Shown piece by piece: positions 26,580-35,637 of a DNA stretch of 64,000 bases; positions within the stretch are counted from its first letter, which is position 1; every line of letters starts with the position of its first letter. The position numbers were made by a program, and so were the translations under genes. The notes under the pieces are model-generated. The model was not told the origin of the DNA and did not search any database. It saw nothing but the letters and a program-made list of their open reading frames with translations. This DNA comes from Brevundimonas bullata (GTDB lineage Bacteria > Pseudomonadota > Alphaproteobacteria > Caulobacterales > Caulobacteraceae): contig NZ_JACHLM010000002.1 of assembly GCF_014207965.1 (NCBI RefSeq), forward strand, positions 682,001 through 746,000. Reading direction: 5' to 3'.

Positions 26580-27562
26580 GCCAGCTTCCTCCTCATGCTG
26601 ATCAACAGGGCCAGGAAGAAGGGCCCGCCCAGGGCCGCCATGGCCACGCCCAGCTTGATCTCGGCCGCCGACGGGGTCAGCCGCACCAGAATATCCGCCG
26701 CCAGCACCAGGGCCGCCCCGCCCAGCGCCGAGGGCAGCAGCAGACCGCCGGGCCGGGTGCCGATCAGGGGCCGCAGCAGGTGCGGTACGATCAGGCCCAC
26801 GAAACCGATGGACCCGGTCACCGACACCGCCGACCCGACCGCAAGCGCCGCGCCCAGCGCCAACATCAAGCGCCCGATATCCAGACGAACCCCCAGCGAA
26901 CGCGCCCCGGCCTCGCCCAGGGTCAGGGCGTCCAGCGTCCGCCCCTGGGTCATCAGCAGCAGGCAGCCGAGGATCATGCCGGGCGCCGCCAACTTCAGCT
27001 CGACGACGCTGCGGTCGGCCAGAGAGCCCATCAGCCAGTTGACGATCTCGTTCACCGCCCAGGGGTTGGGAGCGAGGTTGAGCGCCAAGGCCACCCCGGC
27101 CCCGGCCATGGTCTGGATCACCACGCCGGCCAGGATGAAGGTGACGACGCTGCTGGTCGCCCCCGCCAGCGCCAGCAGCAGGACCACGCCCAGCCCCGCG
27201 CCGACCATGGCCGCGCCGGGCAGCACCCAGGGCGCGCTCGCCGCCGCACCCAGATAGAAGGTCAACACCGCCCCCAGGGCGGCCATGGTCGAGACGCCGA
27301 GCATCCCCGGATCGGCCAGAGGGTTGCGCGTATAGCCTTGCAGCGCCGCCCCGGTCAGGCCCAGCACCGCCCCGACCATCAGGGCCAGGATGGTGCGAGG
27401 CAGGCGCAGTTCGAACAGGATGGCCCAGGCCGGATCGCCACGCTGGGCGGCCCAGCCGCTCCACGGGACCCAAACGCGCCCAGCGCTCATGCTGGCGACG
27501 GACAGGAGGGCGATCAGGGCCAGCAGCCCCAGCATGATCAAGGGTCGCGGCGAGATCTTCAT
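26576..27562 (-). CDS. btuC: Corrinoid ABC transporter permease
   Basis: FecCD-family permease, 328 residues, about ten helices. The family segment LRLPRTILALMVGAVLGLTGAALQGYTRNPLADPGMLGVS is fully recognisable, as is GFVGLIVPHLLRPLIG. ATG overlaps the btuF stop by four bases. It forms the channel for corrinoids delivered by BtuF. Confidence 0.93.
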   Translation of the reverse strand: MKISPRPLIMLGLLALIALLSVASMSAGRVWVPWSGWAAQRGDPAWAILFELRLPRTILALMVGAVLGLTGAALQGYTRNPLADPGMLGVSTMAALGAVLTFYLGAAASAPWVLPGAAMVGAGLGVVLLLALAGATSSVVTFILAGVVIQTMAGAGVALALNLAPNPWAVNEIVNWLMGSLADRSVVELKLAAPGMILGCLLLMTQGRTLDALTLGEAGARSLGVRLDIGRLMLALGAALAVGSAVSVTGSIGFVGLIVPHLLRPLIGTRPGGLLLPSALGGAALVLAADILVRLTPSAAEIKLGVAMAALGGPFFLALLISMRRKLA

Positions 27563-28407
27563 AGGGCCTCCAGCGCCGTGCGGCGCGCCTGAGCCAGTGC
27601 GGCGGCGGTCTGGATCAGCACCGGGCCGCCGCAATAGAGCAGATTCTCGTCCAGCTGCGCCTGGACCATCCGACCGGACAGCGAGGCCAGCGCCGGGTGG
27701 CGCATCACCCGGTCGGCCCAGGTGCGCGAGCCCAGGGCGGGTGTGCCGCTGAGCAGGACCTGCGGCGGATCGGCCAGCAGACGTTCGACCGGGACATTGC
27801 CCCACTTGCGGAGGCCGTACCGCCCAGCCACGTTGTCGAACCCGGCGCGGGTCATCATCTCGTCCATCAGGGTGCCCCGCCCGGCGGCGAAGCCGTTGGG
27901 CTGATAGATCAGGGCCTTCAGCGGCTTCCCTCCAGGCGGCGGCGCGGCGGCGGCGATGGCGGCCTCGGTGCGGGCGATCAGGGCCTCGCCTCGCGCCGGG
28001 CGACCGACCAGACGGGCGACCTCACGCACCTGATCCAGACTGGCCGCCACGCTGTCGGGGACGGCGAACAGCTCGGTCGGGATGTTCATGCGGCCCAGAG
28101 CATTGCGGGTGGCCAGGGCGCTGTGGCGGCTGGTCAGCACCAGGTCGGGGCGCAGGGCGATGACCTCTTCCGCCGTCTCCCAAGTGAAGGGCAAGGTCTT
28201 GGCCACCTCGGAAATGGTCGAGCCGAGCGGCTCGCGCGCATAGTGGCTGAGGGCCGCGATCTGCCCTCGGTCGGCGACGTGGACCAGGATGGCGTCGAGG
28301 CAGGCGTTCAGCGAGACGATGCGACGGGGCGCAGGATGCGCCACGGCGGGCGCGGCGATCAGGGCCGCTGCTGCACCGACCATTGCGCCCCGCCGCGTCG
28401 TCCTCAC
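27559..28407 (-). CDS. btuF: Periplasmic substrate-binding protein of the corrinoid ABC transporter
   Basis: 282 residues with an Arg-rich, twin-arginine-like N-terminus (RTTRRG) and a hydrophobic signal ending near AVAHPA, then a class III binding-protein fold (RRIVSLNACLDAILVHVADRGQIAALSHYA). GTG start at 28407 has GGAG upstream and overlaps the cobC stop (GTGA). Captures corrinoids from BtuB. A siderophore substrate cannot be excluded from sequence alone, but the riboswitch operon favours B12. Confidence 0.85.
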   Translation of the reverse strand: MRTTRRGAMVGAAAALIAAPAVAHPAPRRIVSLNACLDAILVHVADRGQIAALSHYAREPLGSTISEVAKTLPFTWETAEEVIALRPDLVLTSRHSALATRNALGRMNIPTELFAVPDSVAASLDQVREVARLVGRPARGEALIARTEAAIAAAAPPPGGKPLKALIYQPNGFAAGRGTLMDEMMTRAGFDNVAGRYGLRKWGNVPVERLLADPPQVLLSGTPALGSRTWADRVMRHPALASLSGRMVQAQLDENLLYCGGPVLIQTAAALAQARRTALEAL

Positions 28408-29414
28408 GAGAAAGTCTCCAACGCACGAGCCAAACGAGCCAGATCGCGTTCGGTCGGCACGCCGAAACGCAAGGCGTCCGGCGTATGGTCGAACGGGCGG
28501 GTCAGGACGCCCGCCCGACACAGATGCTGGAACCAGGGCGCCGCGTGCGGCGTGCGCGTCATGCGGAACAGGCTGGTTCCGCCGACGATGTCGAAGCCCG
28601 CTTGTGTCAGTTGCTCATCCAACCGGGCGGCGCGTTCAGACAACGTCGCCTCGGTCCGCGCCCGCCACGCCGCATCGGCATAGGCCCCGCGCCCCATGGT
28701 CAGGGCGTCGGCGCCGACCGGCCAGTCGCCCAGCAGGGCGCCCAGGCGTGAGATCAGGTCCGGCGCGGCCAGCATGAAGCCCAGTCTTACCCCCGCCAGG
28801 CCATAGAACTTGCCGAACGACCGCAAGACGATCAGGCCCGGTTCGACCACGTCCGAAACGCTGTCGTCGGGCGCGCACTCGATGAAGGACTCGTCCACCA
28901 CCAGCCAGCGCCCCTTCGCCGAGCGCGCACGCGCCATGGCGATCAGGTCGGCGCGCCGGGTCAGGCAGCCGTCGGGATTGTTCGGGTTGACGATCACCAG
29001 CACGCCCGCCTGAGACGTCGCCGCCTGATCGGAAGCGATCAGGCGCGTCGCCACGCCCGCCGCCCGCCAGGCCTCGGCATGGGCGCCATAGGTCGGACCG
29101 ACGATCTCGACCGAGCGCACGCCCAGCAGCAGGGGCAGAAGGCGTATCGCCGTCTCGGCTCCGGCCGTCGCCGCCGTCCGTTCAGGCGCCGCGCCGAAAG
29201 CCAACGCCGCCGCCGTCTCCAGCGCCGCCAGGGCGCCAGGATCGGGCAGGCGGTTCAGTTCCGCCTCCGCCGCACGCGGCCCGCGCCACGGCTCGGGGTT
29301 GATCCCGGTGGACAGGTCCAACCACGGCCTCGGCGCATCAGGATAGGCGGCGGCGGCCCTCATCAGACCGCCGCCGTGCCGGGTCGCCGTCGTCAGAAAC
29401 GCGGCGTCATGCAT
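28404..29414 (-). CDS. cobC: L-threonine-O-3-phosphate decarboxylase (CobC type)
   Basis: 336-residue PLP-dependent fold-type I enzyme that makes the aminopropanol phosphate linker of cobalamin. HGGGL near residue 14, DLSTGINPEPW, VNPNNPDG and the PLP-lysine motif RSFGKFYGLAGVRLG are typical of the CobC/CobD(Salmonella) group within the histidinol-phosphate aminotransferase superfamily. Starts 4 bases after the btuB stop. Confidence 0.92.
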   Translation of the reverse strand: MHDAAFLTTATRHGGGLMRAAAAYPDAPRPWLDLSTGINPEPWRGPRAAEAELNRLPDPGALAALETAAALAFGAAPERTAATAGAETAIRLLPLLLGVRSVEIVGPTYGAHAEAWRAAGVATRLIASDQAATSQAGVLVIVNPNNPDGCLTRRADLIAMARARSAKGRWLVVDESFIECAPDDSVSDVVEPGLIVLRSFGKFYGLAGVRLGFMLAAPDLISRLGALLGDWPVGADALTMGRGAYADAAWRARTEATLSERAARLDEQLTQAGFDIVGGTSLFRMTRTPHAAPWFQHLCRAGVLTRPFDHTPDALRFGVPTERDLARLARALETFS

Positions 29415-29418
29415 CGGA

Positions 29419-31374
29419 TCAGAACCGGACGCGAACGCCGCCGAACACGCCGCGATCCGCCGTGCCGTAGTTCAGGACCGTCTGATACGCCTCGTCGAAG
29501 GCGTTCTCGACCCGACCATAGACTTCGAGGTTCTCGCTGATCGGATAGGAGGCCCGGATGTCGACCAGGGTGTATTCGCCGACGACGACGGTGTTGGCGT
29601 CGTTGTTGAACGTCTCGCCGACGTAGCGCACGGCGACGCCCGTCTTCAGGCCCACCGGCCAGATGTAGTCGGCGGCGAAGTTACCCATATGCTCGGGACG
29701 ACGCGTCAGGCGCTTGCCGTCCGTCGCGCCCGAGGCGCTCTTTGCGTCGGTCCAAGTATAGTTGGCGCTGACATTCAGGCGCTCGGTCACATTGACGCGG
29801 CCGATCAGTTCGACGCCTTGCGCCTCGGTCTTCTGGACATTGCGGTAGTAGCCCCAACGGCCGACGCCGTTGACGGTGCACAGCGGATCGGTCGAGGGCG
29901 TCGAGCAGCCGTTGTAACGGATCTCGTTGTCGGCCTGACGGTTGAAGTAGGTCGCCGAGACCACGGCGCGATCGAACAGGCGCTGTTCGACGCCGACCTC
30001 CCAGCTGTCGAACTCTTCCGGTTGAAGCGTCAGGTTGCCGTATTCGCTGTAGAGCTCATACAGGCCCGGCGCGCGGAAGCCCTGGCCCCAGCTGGCGCGC
30101 ACCACGGTGTCGCCGTCGTTCAGGGCCCAGGCCGCCGCGAGCTGACCCAGCAGGTTGTCCCCGTATTGGGCGTGATCGTCGTAACGAAGGCCCCCGGTCA
30201 GGGTCAGGCCGTCCAGCACCGTCCACTGCACCTGGGCATAGGCGCTGTCGAGGTCCGCCTGACCGCGTGCGAAGGCCGGGTTCAGGTTGAAGGCCGACGG
30301 CGAACGCGTGCGCATTTCCGAACGCTCGCTCTCGATGCCGAAGGTGGTGTTCAGCGTCTCGGTGACAGCGAACGTACCCTGGTATTCCCAGCGACGATTT
30401 TCGCCGGCCGCGTCGAAGGTCAGCGGCTGGACCAGGGTCGCGGGGTTGTAGTTACGGCGGTTCGTGTCGGTGTAGGCATAGCCGACGCGGTTGCGGAAAC
30501 GGCCGTCCAGCAGGTCGAAGTTCAGCCCGGCGTAGCCGACCAGTTCCTTGGTCTTGCCGTATTCGCGGCTGTCGCCGTTGAAGGCGTCAAAGTCGTTCTG
30601 GCCGTTCGACCAGACCGAGCGCAGGTCCAGCGACACGGCGTCCGTGATCTTCAGATTCAGGCGGCCCGACAGGCCGGTGTTGGTGTAGCCGTCGTCCTCG
30701 GTTCCCTTGGCGAAGGCCGAGAAGCCGTCGGTGTCATAGCGGCTGGCAGCCAGACGCCAGCTCAGGCGCTCATTCGCCCCGCCGATCCCGCCGCGGAAAT
30801 AGGTGGTGCCGCGTGCGCCGGCCTCGGCGTCGAGCGAGCCTTGCAGGGCTTCGGTCGGTTCGGCGGTGACGATGTTGACAACGCCGCCGATGGCCTGGCT
30901 GCCCCACAGGGTCGACTGGGCGCCGCGCAGCACCTCGATGCGCGCCGTGTCGCCGACCAGCAGGTTGCCGAAGTTAAACCCGCCCTGGGTCGAGGACGGA
31001 TCATTCAGCTTGACCCCGTCGATCAGGACTACGGTGTGCTGGCTCTCGGCGCCGCGAATATTGACGCCCGTGGACGTGCCGACGCCGCCGTTGCGGGTGA
31101 AGCTGACGCCCGGCGTCTGGGCCAGAAGCTCTGCCACGGCCGGAGTCTGGCGCGCTTCGATGGCGGCCTGGGTCAGGACGGTGACGGAGGCGCCGACGCG
31201 CTCGATCGGCTGGGCCGAGCGGTTGGCGGTGACGATGACGTCGGCCAGGGCGGTGGCGCCGGCGCGGCCCGCCACGTCAGGCGCGGCGGCCTGCTGGTCG
31301 GTGATCTCGGCAACGGCGGGGAATGCGGCCAGCAGGCTGGCGGCAGCGAGAGAGGCATAGGCGATCCGGTTCAT
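29419..31374 (-). CDS. btuB: TonB-dependent cobalamin outer-membrane receptor
   Basis: 651-residue receptor with signal peptide (to about residue 22), TonB box (DVIVTANR), plug (GVNIRGAESQHTVVLIDGVKLNDPSS, EVLRGAQSTLWGSQAIGGVVNIVT) and barrel. The C-terminus ends in Phe. ATG at 31374 has AAAGGAG seven bases upstream; in-frame codons further upstream lie in the riboswitch leader and are not coding. It is first gene of the operon and the direct target of the cobalamin riboswitch, which makes B12 the likely substrate. Confidence 0.94.
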   Translation of the reverse strand: MNRIAYASLAAASLLAAFPAVAEITDQQAAAPDVAGRAGATALADVIVTANRSAQPIERVGASVTVLTQAAIEARQTPAVAELLAQTPGVSFTRNGGVGTSTGVNIRGAESQHTVVLIDGVKLNDPSSTQGGFNFGNLLVGDTARIEVLRGAQSTLWGSQAIGGVVNIVTAEPTEALQGSLDAEAGARGTTYFRGGIGGANERLSWRLAASRYDTDGFSAFAKGTEDDGYTNTGLSGRLNLKITDAVSLDLRSVWSNGQNDFDAFNGDSREYGKTKELVGYAGLNFDLLDGRFRNRVGYAYTDTNRRNYNPATLVQPLTFDAAGENRRWEYQGTFAVTETLNTTFGIESERSEMRTRSPSAFNLNPAFARGQADLDSAYAQVQWTVLDGLTLTGGLRYDDHAQYGDNLLGQLAAAWALNDGDTVVRASWGQGFRAPGLYELYSEYGNLTLQPEEFDSWEVGVEQRLFDRAVVSATYFNRQADNEIRYNGCSTPSTDPLCTVNGVGRWGYYRNVQKTEAQGVELIGRVNVTERLNVSANYTWTDAKSASGATDGKRLTRRPEHMGNFAADYIWPVGLKTGVAVRYVGETFNNDANTVVVGEYTLVDIRASYPISENLEVYGRVENAFDEAYQTVLNYGTADRGVFGGVRVRF

Positions 31375-31520
31375 CCGGCGGCTCCTTTGACGACGCCGGC
31401 CAACGACCTGCCACACGCCCATCGGACACGCGGAAGGGACCGCTGGCGCGGCTGGTTTCCACTTGTCGTCACACGAGTCACCTCGACCGCTCGGCACATC
31501 CCGACCGCGCGGAGAACGAC

Positions 31521-31710
31521 GGCGACAGGCAGGTCTCCTGGCTCGCGGATCAACGCCGGTGCACGTCGCCTTCCCAGAAGTCGTTCAGGCCGTGGCCTTC
31601 CGGACCGCCAGTGGCGTATGACGCGCGGGCTAGCCGCTTACAGTTGCGGGAACAGCCGGAGTTTCACACTCCGTTCCCTTTTGATCCCCTTTCGGGGAAC
31701 CTGACGCGAC
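31521..31710 (-). promoter_or_regulatory. Cobalamin riboswitch
   Basis: The minus-strand leader carries the classic elements in order: GGTTCCCC...AAAAGGGAA, GTGTGAAACTCCGGCTG, CCCGCAACTGTAAGCGG, a CCACTGG segment, GGGAAGGCG and the closing B12 box region GCCAGGAGACCTGCCTG. It lies 147 bases before btuB. High adenosylcobalamin is expected to shut down expression. No strong intrinsic terminator is seen between it and btuB, so control of translation start is more likely. Confidence 0.95.
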
Positions 31711-31714
31711 CGTG

Positions 31715-31743
31715 GCAGTAGGACCGCGCGCCCCTCAGGTCAA
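31715..31743 (-). promoter_or_regulatory. Likely promoter of the riboswitch/cobalamin operon
   Basis: On the minus strand TTGACC (31743-31738), a 17-base spacer and TACTGC (31720-31715). Transcription would start near 31708, exactly at the 5' end of the riboswitch. The -35 lies within the leader of the divergent cobU gene. Confidence 0.55.
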
Positions 31744-31756
31744 CCGGAGACGATCA

Positions 31757-32278
31757 ATGAGCATAACCCTGGTCCTCGGCGGCGCCCGTTCGGGCAAGAG
31801 CACCTATGCTCAGAAGCAAGCCGAACAGGCGGCGGCGAAGACCGGCCGCCCTCCCCTGATGATCGCCACAGCCGAAGCCTTCGACGACGAGATGCGCGAC
31901 CGCATCGACCGACACCGAGACGAACGCGGCGACGGTTGGCGCACGCTAGAAGCACCGCTGGACCTGGCCGCTGCGGTCCGCGACCTGACGGCCGAGGACA
32001 TCGTGGTGGTCGACTGCCTGACCCTGTGGCTCAGTAATCAGATGCTGGGAGATCACGACGTGGATGCAGCCATTGAGGAACTGGCCCAGGCCTTCTCCGC
32101 CTGCCCGGCCACTGCATGGGTCGTCAGCAATGAGGTTGGATGGTCGCTGGTCCCGGAAAACGCCCTGGGGCGCCGTTTCCGCGATGACGCAGGACGACTT
32201 AACCAGCGCATCGCGGCCGTCGCCGACAAGGCTTGCCTGATCGTCGCAGGCATGCGGCTGGATCTGCACAGATACTAG
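31757..32278 (+). CDS. cobU: Bifunctional adenosylcobinamide kinase / guanylyltransferase
   Basis: 173 residues (also called CobP). It phosphorylates adenosylcobinamide and then forms adenosylcobinamide-GDP, the CobS substrate. P-loop GGARSGKS at 8-15; His53 in IDRHRDERG corresponds to the family's guanylylated histidine; VVDCLTLWLSN and SNEVGWSLVPENALGRRFRDDAGRLNQ are diagnostic. ATG at 31757 has GGAGA six bases upstream. It is divergent from the riboswitch operon, only about 47 bases from its predicted RNA start. Confidence 0.95.
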   Translation: MSITLVLGGARSGKSTYAQKQAEQAAAKTGRPPLMIATAEAFDDEMRDRIDRHRDERGDGWRTLEAPLDLAAAVRDLTAEDIVVVDCLTLWLSNQMLGDHDVDAAIEELAQAFSACPATAWVVSNEVGWSLVPENALGRRFRDDAGRLNQRIAAVADKACLIVAGMRLDLHRY

Positions 32279-32343
32279 ACCACAGGCGATCAGCCGATTG
32301 GACCAGCGGCAGAGCCGCGCAGCGCCAAGATATCAAAAAATAA

Positions 32344-32420
32344 TGGTAGGCGGCGACGGGTTCGAACCGCCGACCCTCTCGGTGTAAACGAGATGCTCTG
32401 ACCAGCTGAGCTAGCCGCCC
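32344..32420 (-). tRNA. tRNA-Val (TAC)
   Basis: 77 bases, cloverleaf complete, anticodon TAC in loop TTTACAC, GTTCGAACC T-loop, encoded CCA at 32344-32346, G-T pair at the acceptor tip. Confidence 0.96.
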
Positions 32421-32461
32421 TCATGACGTGTGCGTCAGGCGCGCTTAATGCCCGTGTACGC

Positions 32462-32737
32462 TCAGCCGTTCAAGGCGCTTTTCAATCCTTCCCCAACCCG
32501 GAAGCGGGCGGTGCGCGACGCCGGGCGGGCGATGGCCTCGCCGGTCTGAGGATTGCGTGCGGTTCCGGCCTTGCGGTCGACGGCGATGAAACTGCCAAAA
32601 CCGACCAGGCGCACGTCGCGCCCCCTCGTCAGCGAGGCGGTCACATTGTCGGTAAAGGCTTCCAGCGCCAGCTTGGCTTGATCGCGGCTGATGCCCGCCG
32701 CCTCGGCCATGACGCCAATCAGCTCAGTCTTGTTCAT
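32462..32737 (-). CDS. HU-family DNA-binding protein
   Basis: 91-residue nucleoid protein that bends DNA as a dimer. MNKTELIGVMAEAAG at the N-terminus, VGFGSF in the saddle and the DNA-binding arm RKAGTARNPQTGEAI are diagnostic of HU. Placed downstream of lon as in many proteobacteria. Monocistronic; tRNA-Val follows. Confidence 0.95.
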   Translation of the reverse strand: MNKTELIGVMAEAAGISRDQAKLALEAFTDNVTASLTRGRDVRLVGFGSFIAVDRKAGTARNPQTGEAIARPASRTARFRVGEGLKSALNG

Positions 32738-32819
32738 TGGTTCTGCTCCCCAGCATTTCCCCGGGGCGCACTTAAAGGCTTCTGGCCCCGCTCGTCAAAG
32801 AACGTGGGCGCGCAAACAG

Positions 32820-32847
32820 AAACGCGGCCCGGGTCGCCCCGGGCCGC
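32820..32847 (-). terminator. Terminator of lon
   Basis: Perfect ten-base stem (32824-32833 with 32838-32847) around a GCGA tetraloop on the minus strand, followed by GTTTCTGTTTG, 29 bases after the lon stop. Confidence 0.8.
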
Positions 32848-32875
32848 GCACGTCTTAATCGTAGCGAAAACCCGC

Positions 32876-35275
32876 CTAGTGGCTGACGGCGGTTCCGTCC
32901 TGCGCCGGCGTCGCCTGCGGCGCGGGCAGCAGCGGCTCGGCCGCCTCGTCCCACTCCACCGGCGTCAGCGTGCCGGTCAGGGCCCACTTCAGCGCCTCGT
33001 CCGCGGTCGAGATCGGGATGATCTCCAGCGCCGACTTCACATTCTCCGGCACATCCTCCAGGTCCTTCTCGTTCTCCTGAGGGATCAGCACCGTCTTCAC
33101 GCCAGAGCGCAGAGCCGCGAGCAGCTTCTCCTTCAGACCGCCGATGGCGGTGACCCGTCCGCGCAGGGTGATCTCGCCGGTCATGGCGATGTCCTTGCGG
33201 ATCGGAATGCCCGTCAGGACCGAAACCATGGCCACGGTCATGGCCACGCCAGCCGAGGGGCCGTCCTTGGGGGTGGCTCCGTCCGGCACGTGGACGTGGA
33301 TGTCGGTCTTCTCGAACACCGGCGGCTTGACGCCGAAGCTGAGCGCACGGCTGCGGACATAGGAGGCGGCGGCGGAGATCGACTCCTTCATCACCTCTTT
33401 CAGGTTGCCAGTCACCGTCATGCGACCACGGCCCGGCATCTTGATCGCCTCGATGGTCAGAATGTCGCCGCCGAACTCGGTCCAGGCCAGGCCGGTGACG
33501 ATGCCCACCTGATCCTCAGCGTCCGTCTCGCCATAGCGGAACTTCTTCACGCCCGCGTATTCGGCCAGCTTGGCCGCATCGACGGTGATGGAGACGGCCT
33601 TGGTCTTGGCCATTTCGCGCACCGCCTTACGGGCCAGTCCGCCCAGGGCGCGTTCCAGCGAACGCACGCCGGCTTCACGCGTGTAGTAGCGGATCAGGTC
33701 GCGGATCGTCTCTTCCGGGACGATCAGTTCGCCTTCCTTCAGGCCGTGATCCTTGAGCTGTTTCGGCAGGACGTGACGCTTGGCGATCTCGACCTTTTCG
33801 TCCTCGGTGTAGCCGCTGACCCGGATGATCTCCATCCGGTCCATCAGGGGCTGAGGCATGTTCAGGCTGTTGGCCGTGGTCACGAACATGACCTGCGACA
33901 GGTCGTAGTCGACCTCCAGATAGTGATCGCCGAAGGTCGAGTTCTGGGCCGGGTCCAGCACTTCCAACAGGGCCGAGGACGGATCCCCGCGCCAGTCGGA
34001 GCCCAGCTTGTCGATCTCGTCCAGCAGCACGAAAGCGTTGGTCGTCTTGGCCTTCTTCATCGACTGGATGATCTTGCCGGGCATGGAGCCGATATAGGTC
34101 CGGCGGTGACCGCGGATTTCGCTTTCGTCGCGCACGCCGCCCAGCGACATACGGACGTATTCACGCCCCGTCGCCTTGGCGATGGACTGGGCCAGCGAGG
34201 TCTTGCCGACGCCCGGAGGGCCGACCAGGCACAGGATCGGGCCCTTGAGGCTGCCGGTGCGCGCCTGAACCGCCAAATACTCGATGATCCGTTCCTTGAC
34301 CTTTTCGAGGCCGTAGTGGTCCTCCTCGAGGATGTCCTCGGCCTTCTGCAGGTCGATGGGCTTGGTCTTGGCCTTGCCCCACGGCACTGACAGCAGCCAG
34401 TCGAGATAGTTGCGCACCACGGTCGATTCCGCCGACATCGGCGACATGTTGCGCAGCTTCTTCAGCTCCGCCTCGGCCTTGGTGCGGGCTTCCTTGGACA
34501 GCTTGGTCTTGCGGATACGCTTTTCGAGTTCCAGCAGTTCGTCGCGCGTGTCGTCGGTCTCACCCAGCTCGCGCTGGATCGCCTTCATCTGCTCGTTCAG
34601 ATAATATTCGCGCTGGGTCTTCTCCATCTGGCGCTTCACGCGCGAGCGGATTTTCTTCTCGACCTGGAGGACGCTGATTTCGCCCTCCATCAGGCCATAG
34701 ACCTTCTCCAGGCGGGCCGGCACGTCGATGGTTTCCAGCAGGCTCTGCTTGTCGGCGATCTTCACCGACAGGTGGGCGGCCACGCTGTCCGCCAGCTTGG
34801 ACGGGTCGCTGATCTGGGGAATGGAGCTGAGGGCCTCGGGCGGGACCTTCTTGTTCAGCTTCACATAGTTTTCGAACTGCTCGATCACCGCGCGCAGCAG
34901 GGCTTCGCTCTGTGAGGCGTCGCCTTCTTCATCGGCGATCTCGACGGCCTCGGCCTCGTAGTAGTCCTCGCGGTCGGTGAAGCGGGTAAGGCGCGCACGC
35001 CCCTTGCCCTCGACCAGCACCTTCACGGTGCCGTCGGGCAGCTTCAGCAGTTGCAGGACAGTGGCCAGAACGCCCGTCTGATAGATGGCGTCCGCCGCCG
35101 GATCATCGTCGACGGAGTTCTTCTGGGTGGCGAGCAGGATCTGCTTGTCGCCCTTCATGATCTCGTCCAGCGCCCGCACGGACTTCTCGCGTCCTACGAA
35201 CAGCGGCACGACCATGTGCGGAAAGACGACGATGTCTCTCAGCGGCAGGACGGGGAGGATTTTGCTCTCGGTCAT
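32876..35275 (-). CDS. lon: ATP-dependent protease Lon
   Basis: 799-residue cytoplasmic AAA+ serine protease that degrades misfolded and regulatory proteins (in Caulobacter including DnaA and CcrM). N-terminal substrate domain (about 1-310), Walker A GPPGVGKT near 355, Walker [10 protein letters not shown], and the C-terminal catalytic Ser in KDGPSAG with the downstream Lys of [11 protein letters not shown] heat-shock-type promoter is seen upstream and an intrinsic terminator downstream. Confidence 0.97.
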   Translation of the reverse strand: MTESKILPVLPLRDIVVFPHMVVPLFVGREKSVRALDEIMKGDKQILLATQKNSVDDDPAADAIYQTGVLATVLQLLKLPDGTVKVLVEGKGRARLTRFTDREDYYEAEAVEIADEEGDASQSEALLRAVIEQFENYVKLNKKVPPEALSSIPQISDPSKLADSVAAHLSVKIADKQSLLETIDVPARLEKVYGLMEGEISVLQVEKKIRSRVKRQMEKTQREYYLNEQMKAIQRELGETDDTRDELLELEKRIRKTKLSKEARTKAEAELKKLRNMSPMSAESTVVRNYLDWLLSVPWGKAKTKPIDLQKAEDILEEDHYGLEKVKERIIEYLAVQARTGSLKGPILCLVGPPGVGKTSLAQSIAKATGREYVRMSLGGVRDESEIRGHRRTYIGSMPGKIIQSMKKAKTTNAFVLLDEIDKLGSDWRGDPSSALLEVLDPAQNSTFGDHYLEVDYDLSQVMFVTTANSLNMPQPLMDRMEIIRVSGYTEDEKVEIAKRHVLPKQLKDHGLKEGELIVPEETIRDLIRYYTREAGVRSLERALGGLARKAVREMAKTKAVSITVDAAKLAEYAGVKKFRYGETDAEDQVGIVTGLAWTEFGGDILTIEAIKMPGRGRMTVTGNLKEVMKESISAAASYVRSRALSFGVKPPVFEKTDIHVHVPDGATPKDGPSAGVAMTVAMVSVLTGIPIRKDIAMTGEITLRGRVTAIGGLKEKLLAALRSGVKTVLIPQENEKDLEDVPENVKSALEIIPISTADEALKWALTGTLTPVEWDEAAEPLLPAPQATPAQDGTAVSH

Positions 35276-35390
35276 GATGCGTACTTTCCTGGGCCATCGG
35301 AGATCTCCGGCCCGCCGCCCCGAAACGCCCCGGCGCGAATGCCAAGACCCTCCTGAACGACCCGCCGATTCCGGCGGCTTTCGTGTGAGT

Positions 35391-35418
35391 ATGTGGTTCG
35401 TGCGACGCGGTGTTCAAG
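35391..35418 (-). promoter_or_regulatory. Heat-shock (sigma-32 type) promoter of lon
   Basis: Minus strand CTTGAAC (35418-35412), 15 bases, then CCACAT (35396-35391). This is close to CTTGAAA-N13-15-CCCCAT. The RNA would start about 105-110 bases before the lon ATG. Confidence 0.65.
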
Positions 35419-35583
35419 CGTGGCTGGCGGATGGCCCACAGAAGCGTGGTTCAGCGGCCACGGTGGACGACCTGTTCGGACCTCACCAGCCCTGAGACTG
35501 GTTCATGCTCCGTTGGCCTCCAACGCAGCAATCCCGCCCTCTCGCCGCTGTGGCGCCAGGGCCGCAGATCAGGTCCGGAATGG

Positions 35584-35618
35584 AAAAGGGGGCGGACCGT
35601 CGCCGGCGCCGCCCCCTT
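35584..35618 (-). terminator. Terminator of clpX
   Basis: Ten-base perfect stem (35586-35595 with 35609-35618), 13-base loop, then a T-rich tail (CTTTTCC) on the minus strand, about 20 bases after the clpX stop. Confidence 0.8.
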
Positions 35619-35637
35619 CAGACTTCGTATCGCCCGA

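Larger units (their letters stand above)
35276..35637. other. Intergenic region between lon and clpX
   Basis: 362 bases without a credible gene. It contains the lon leader (with a six-pair CCGCCG-GAAT-CGGCGG hairpin), the heat-shock-like promoter, and the clpX terminator. The stretch 35420-35580 shows nothing recognisable. Confidence 0.6.

Noticed and set aside
26580..27473. N-terminal extension of the btuD frame
   Set aside because: It is btuC read out of frame; AGGAGG before the GTG at 26579 marks the true start.
29689..31704. Long plus-strand open frame opposite btuB and its riboswitch
   Set aside because: Shadow of btuB; composition is Arg/Gly/Ala/Gln-rich without domains, and it runs through the riboswitch.
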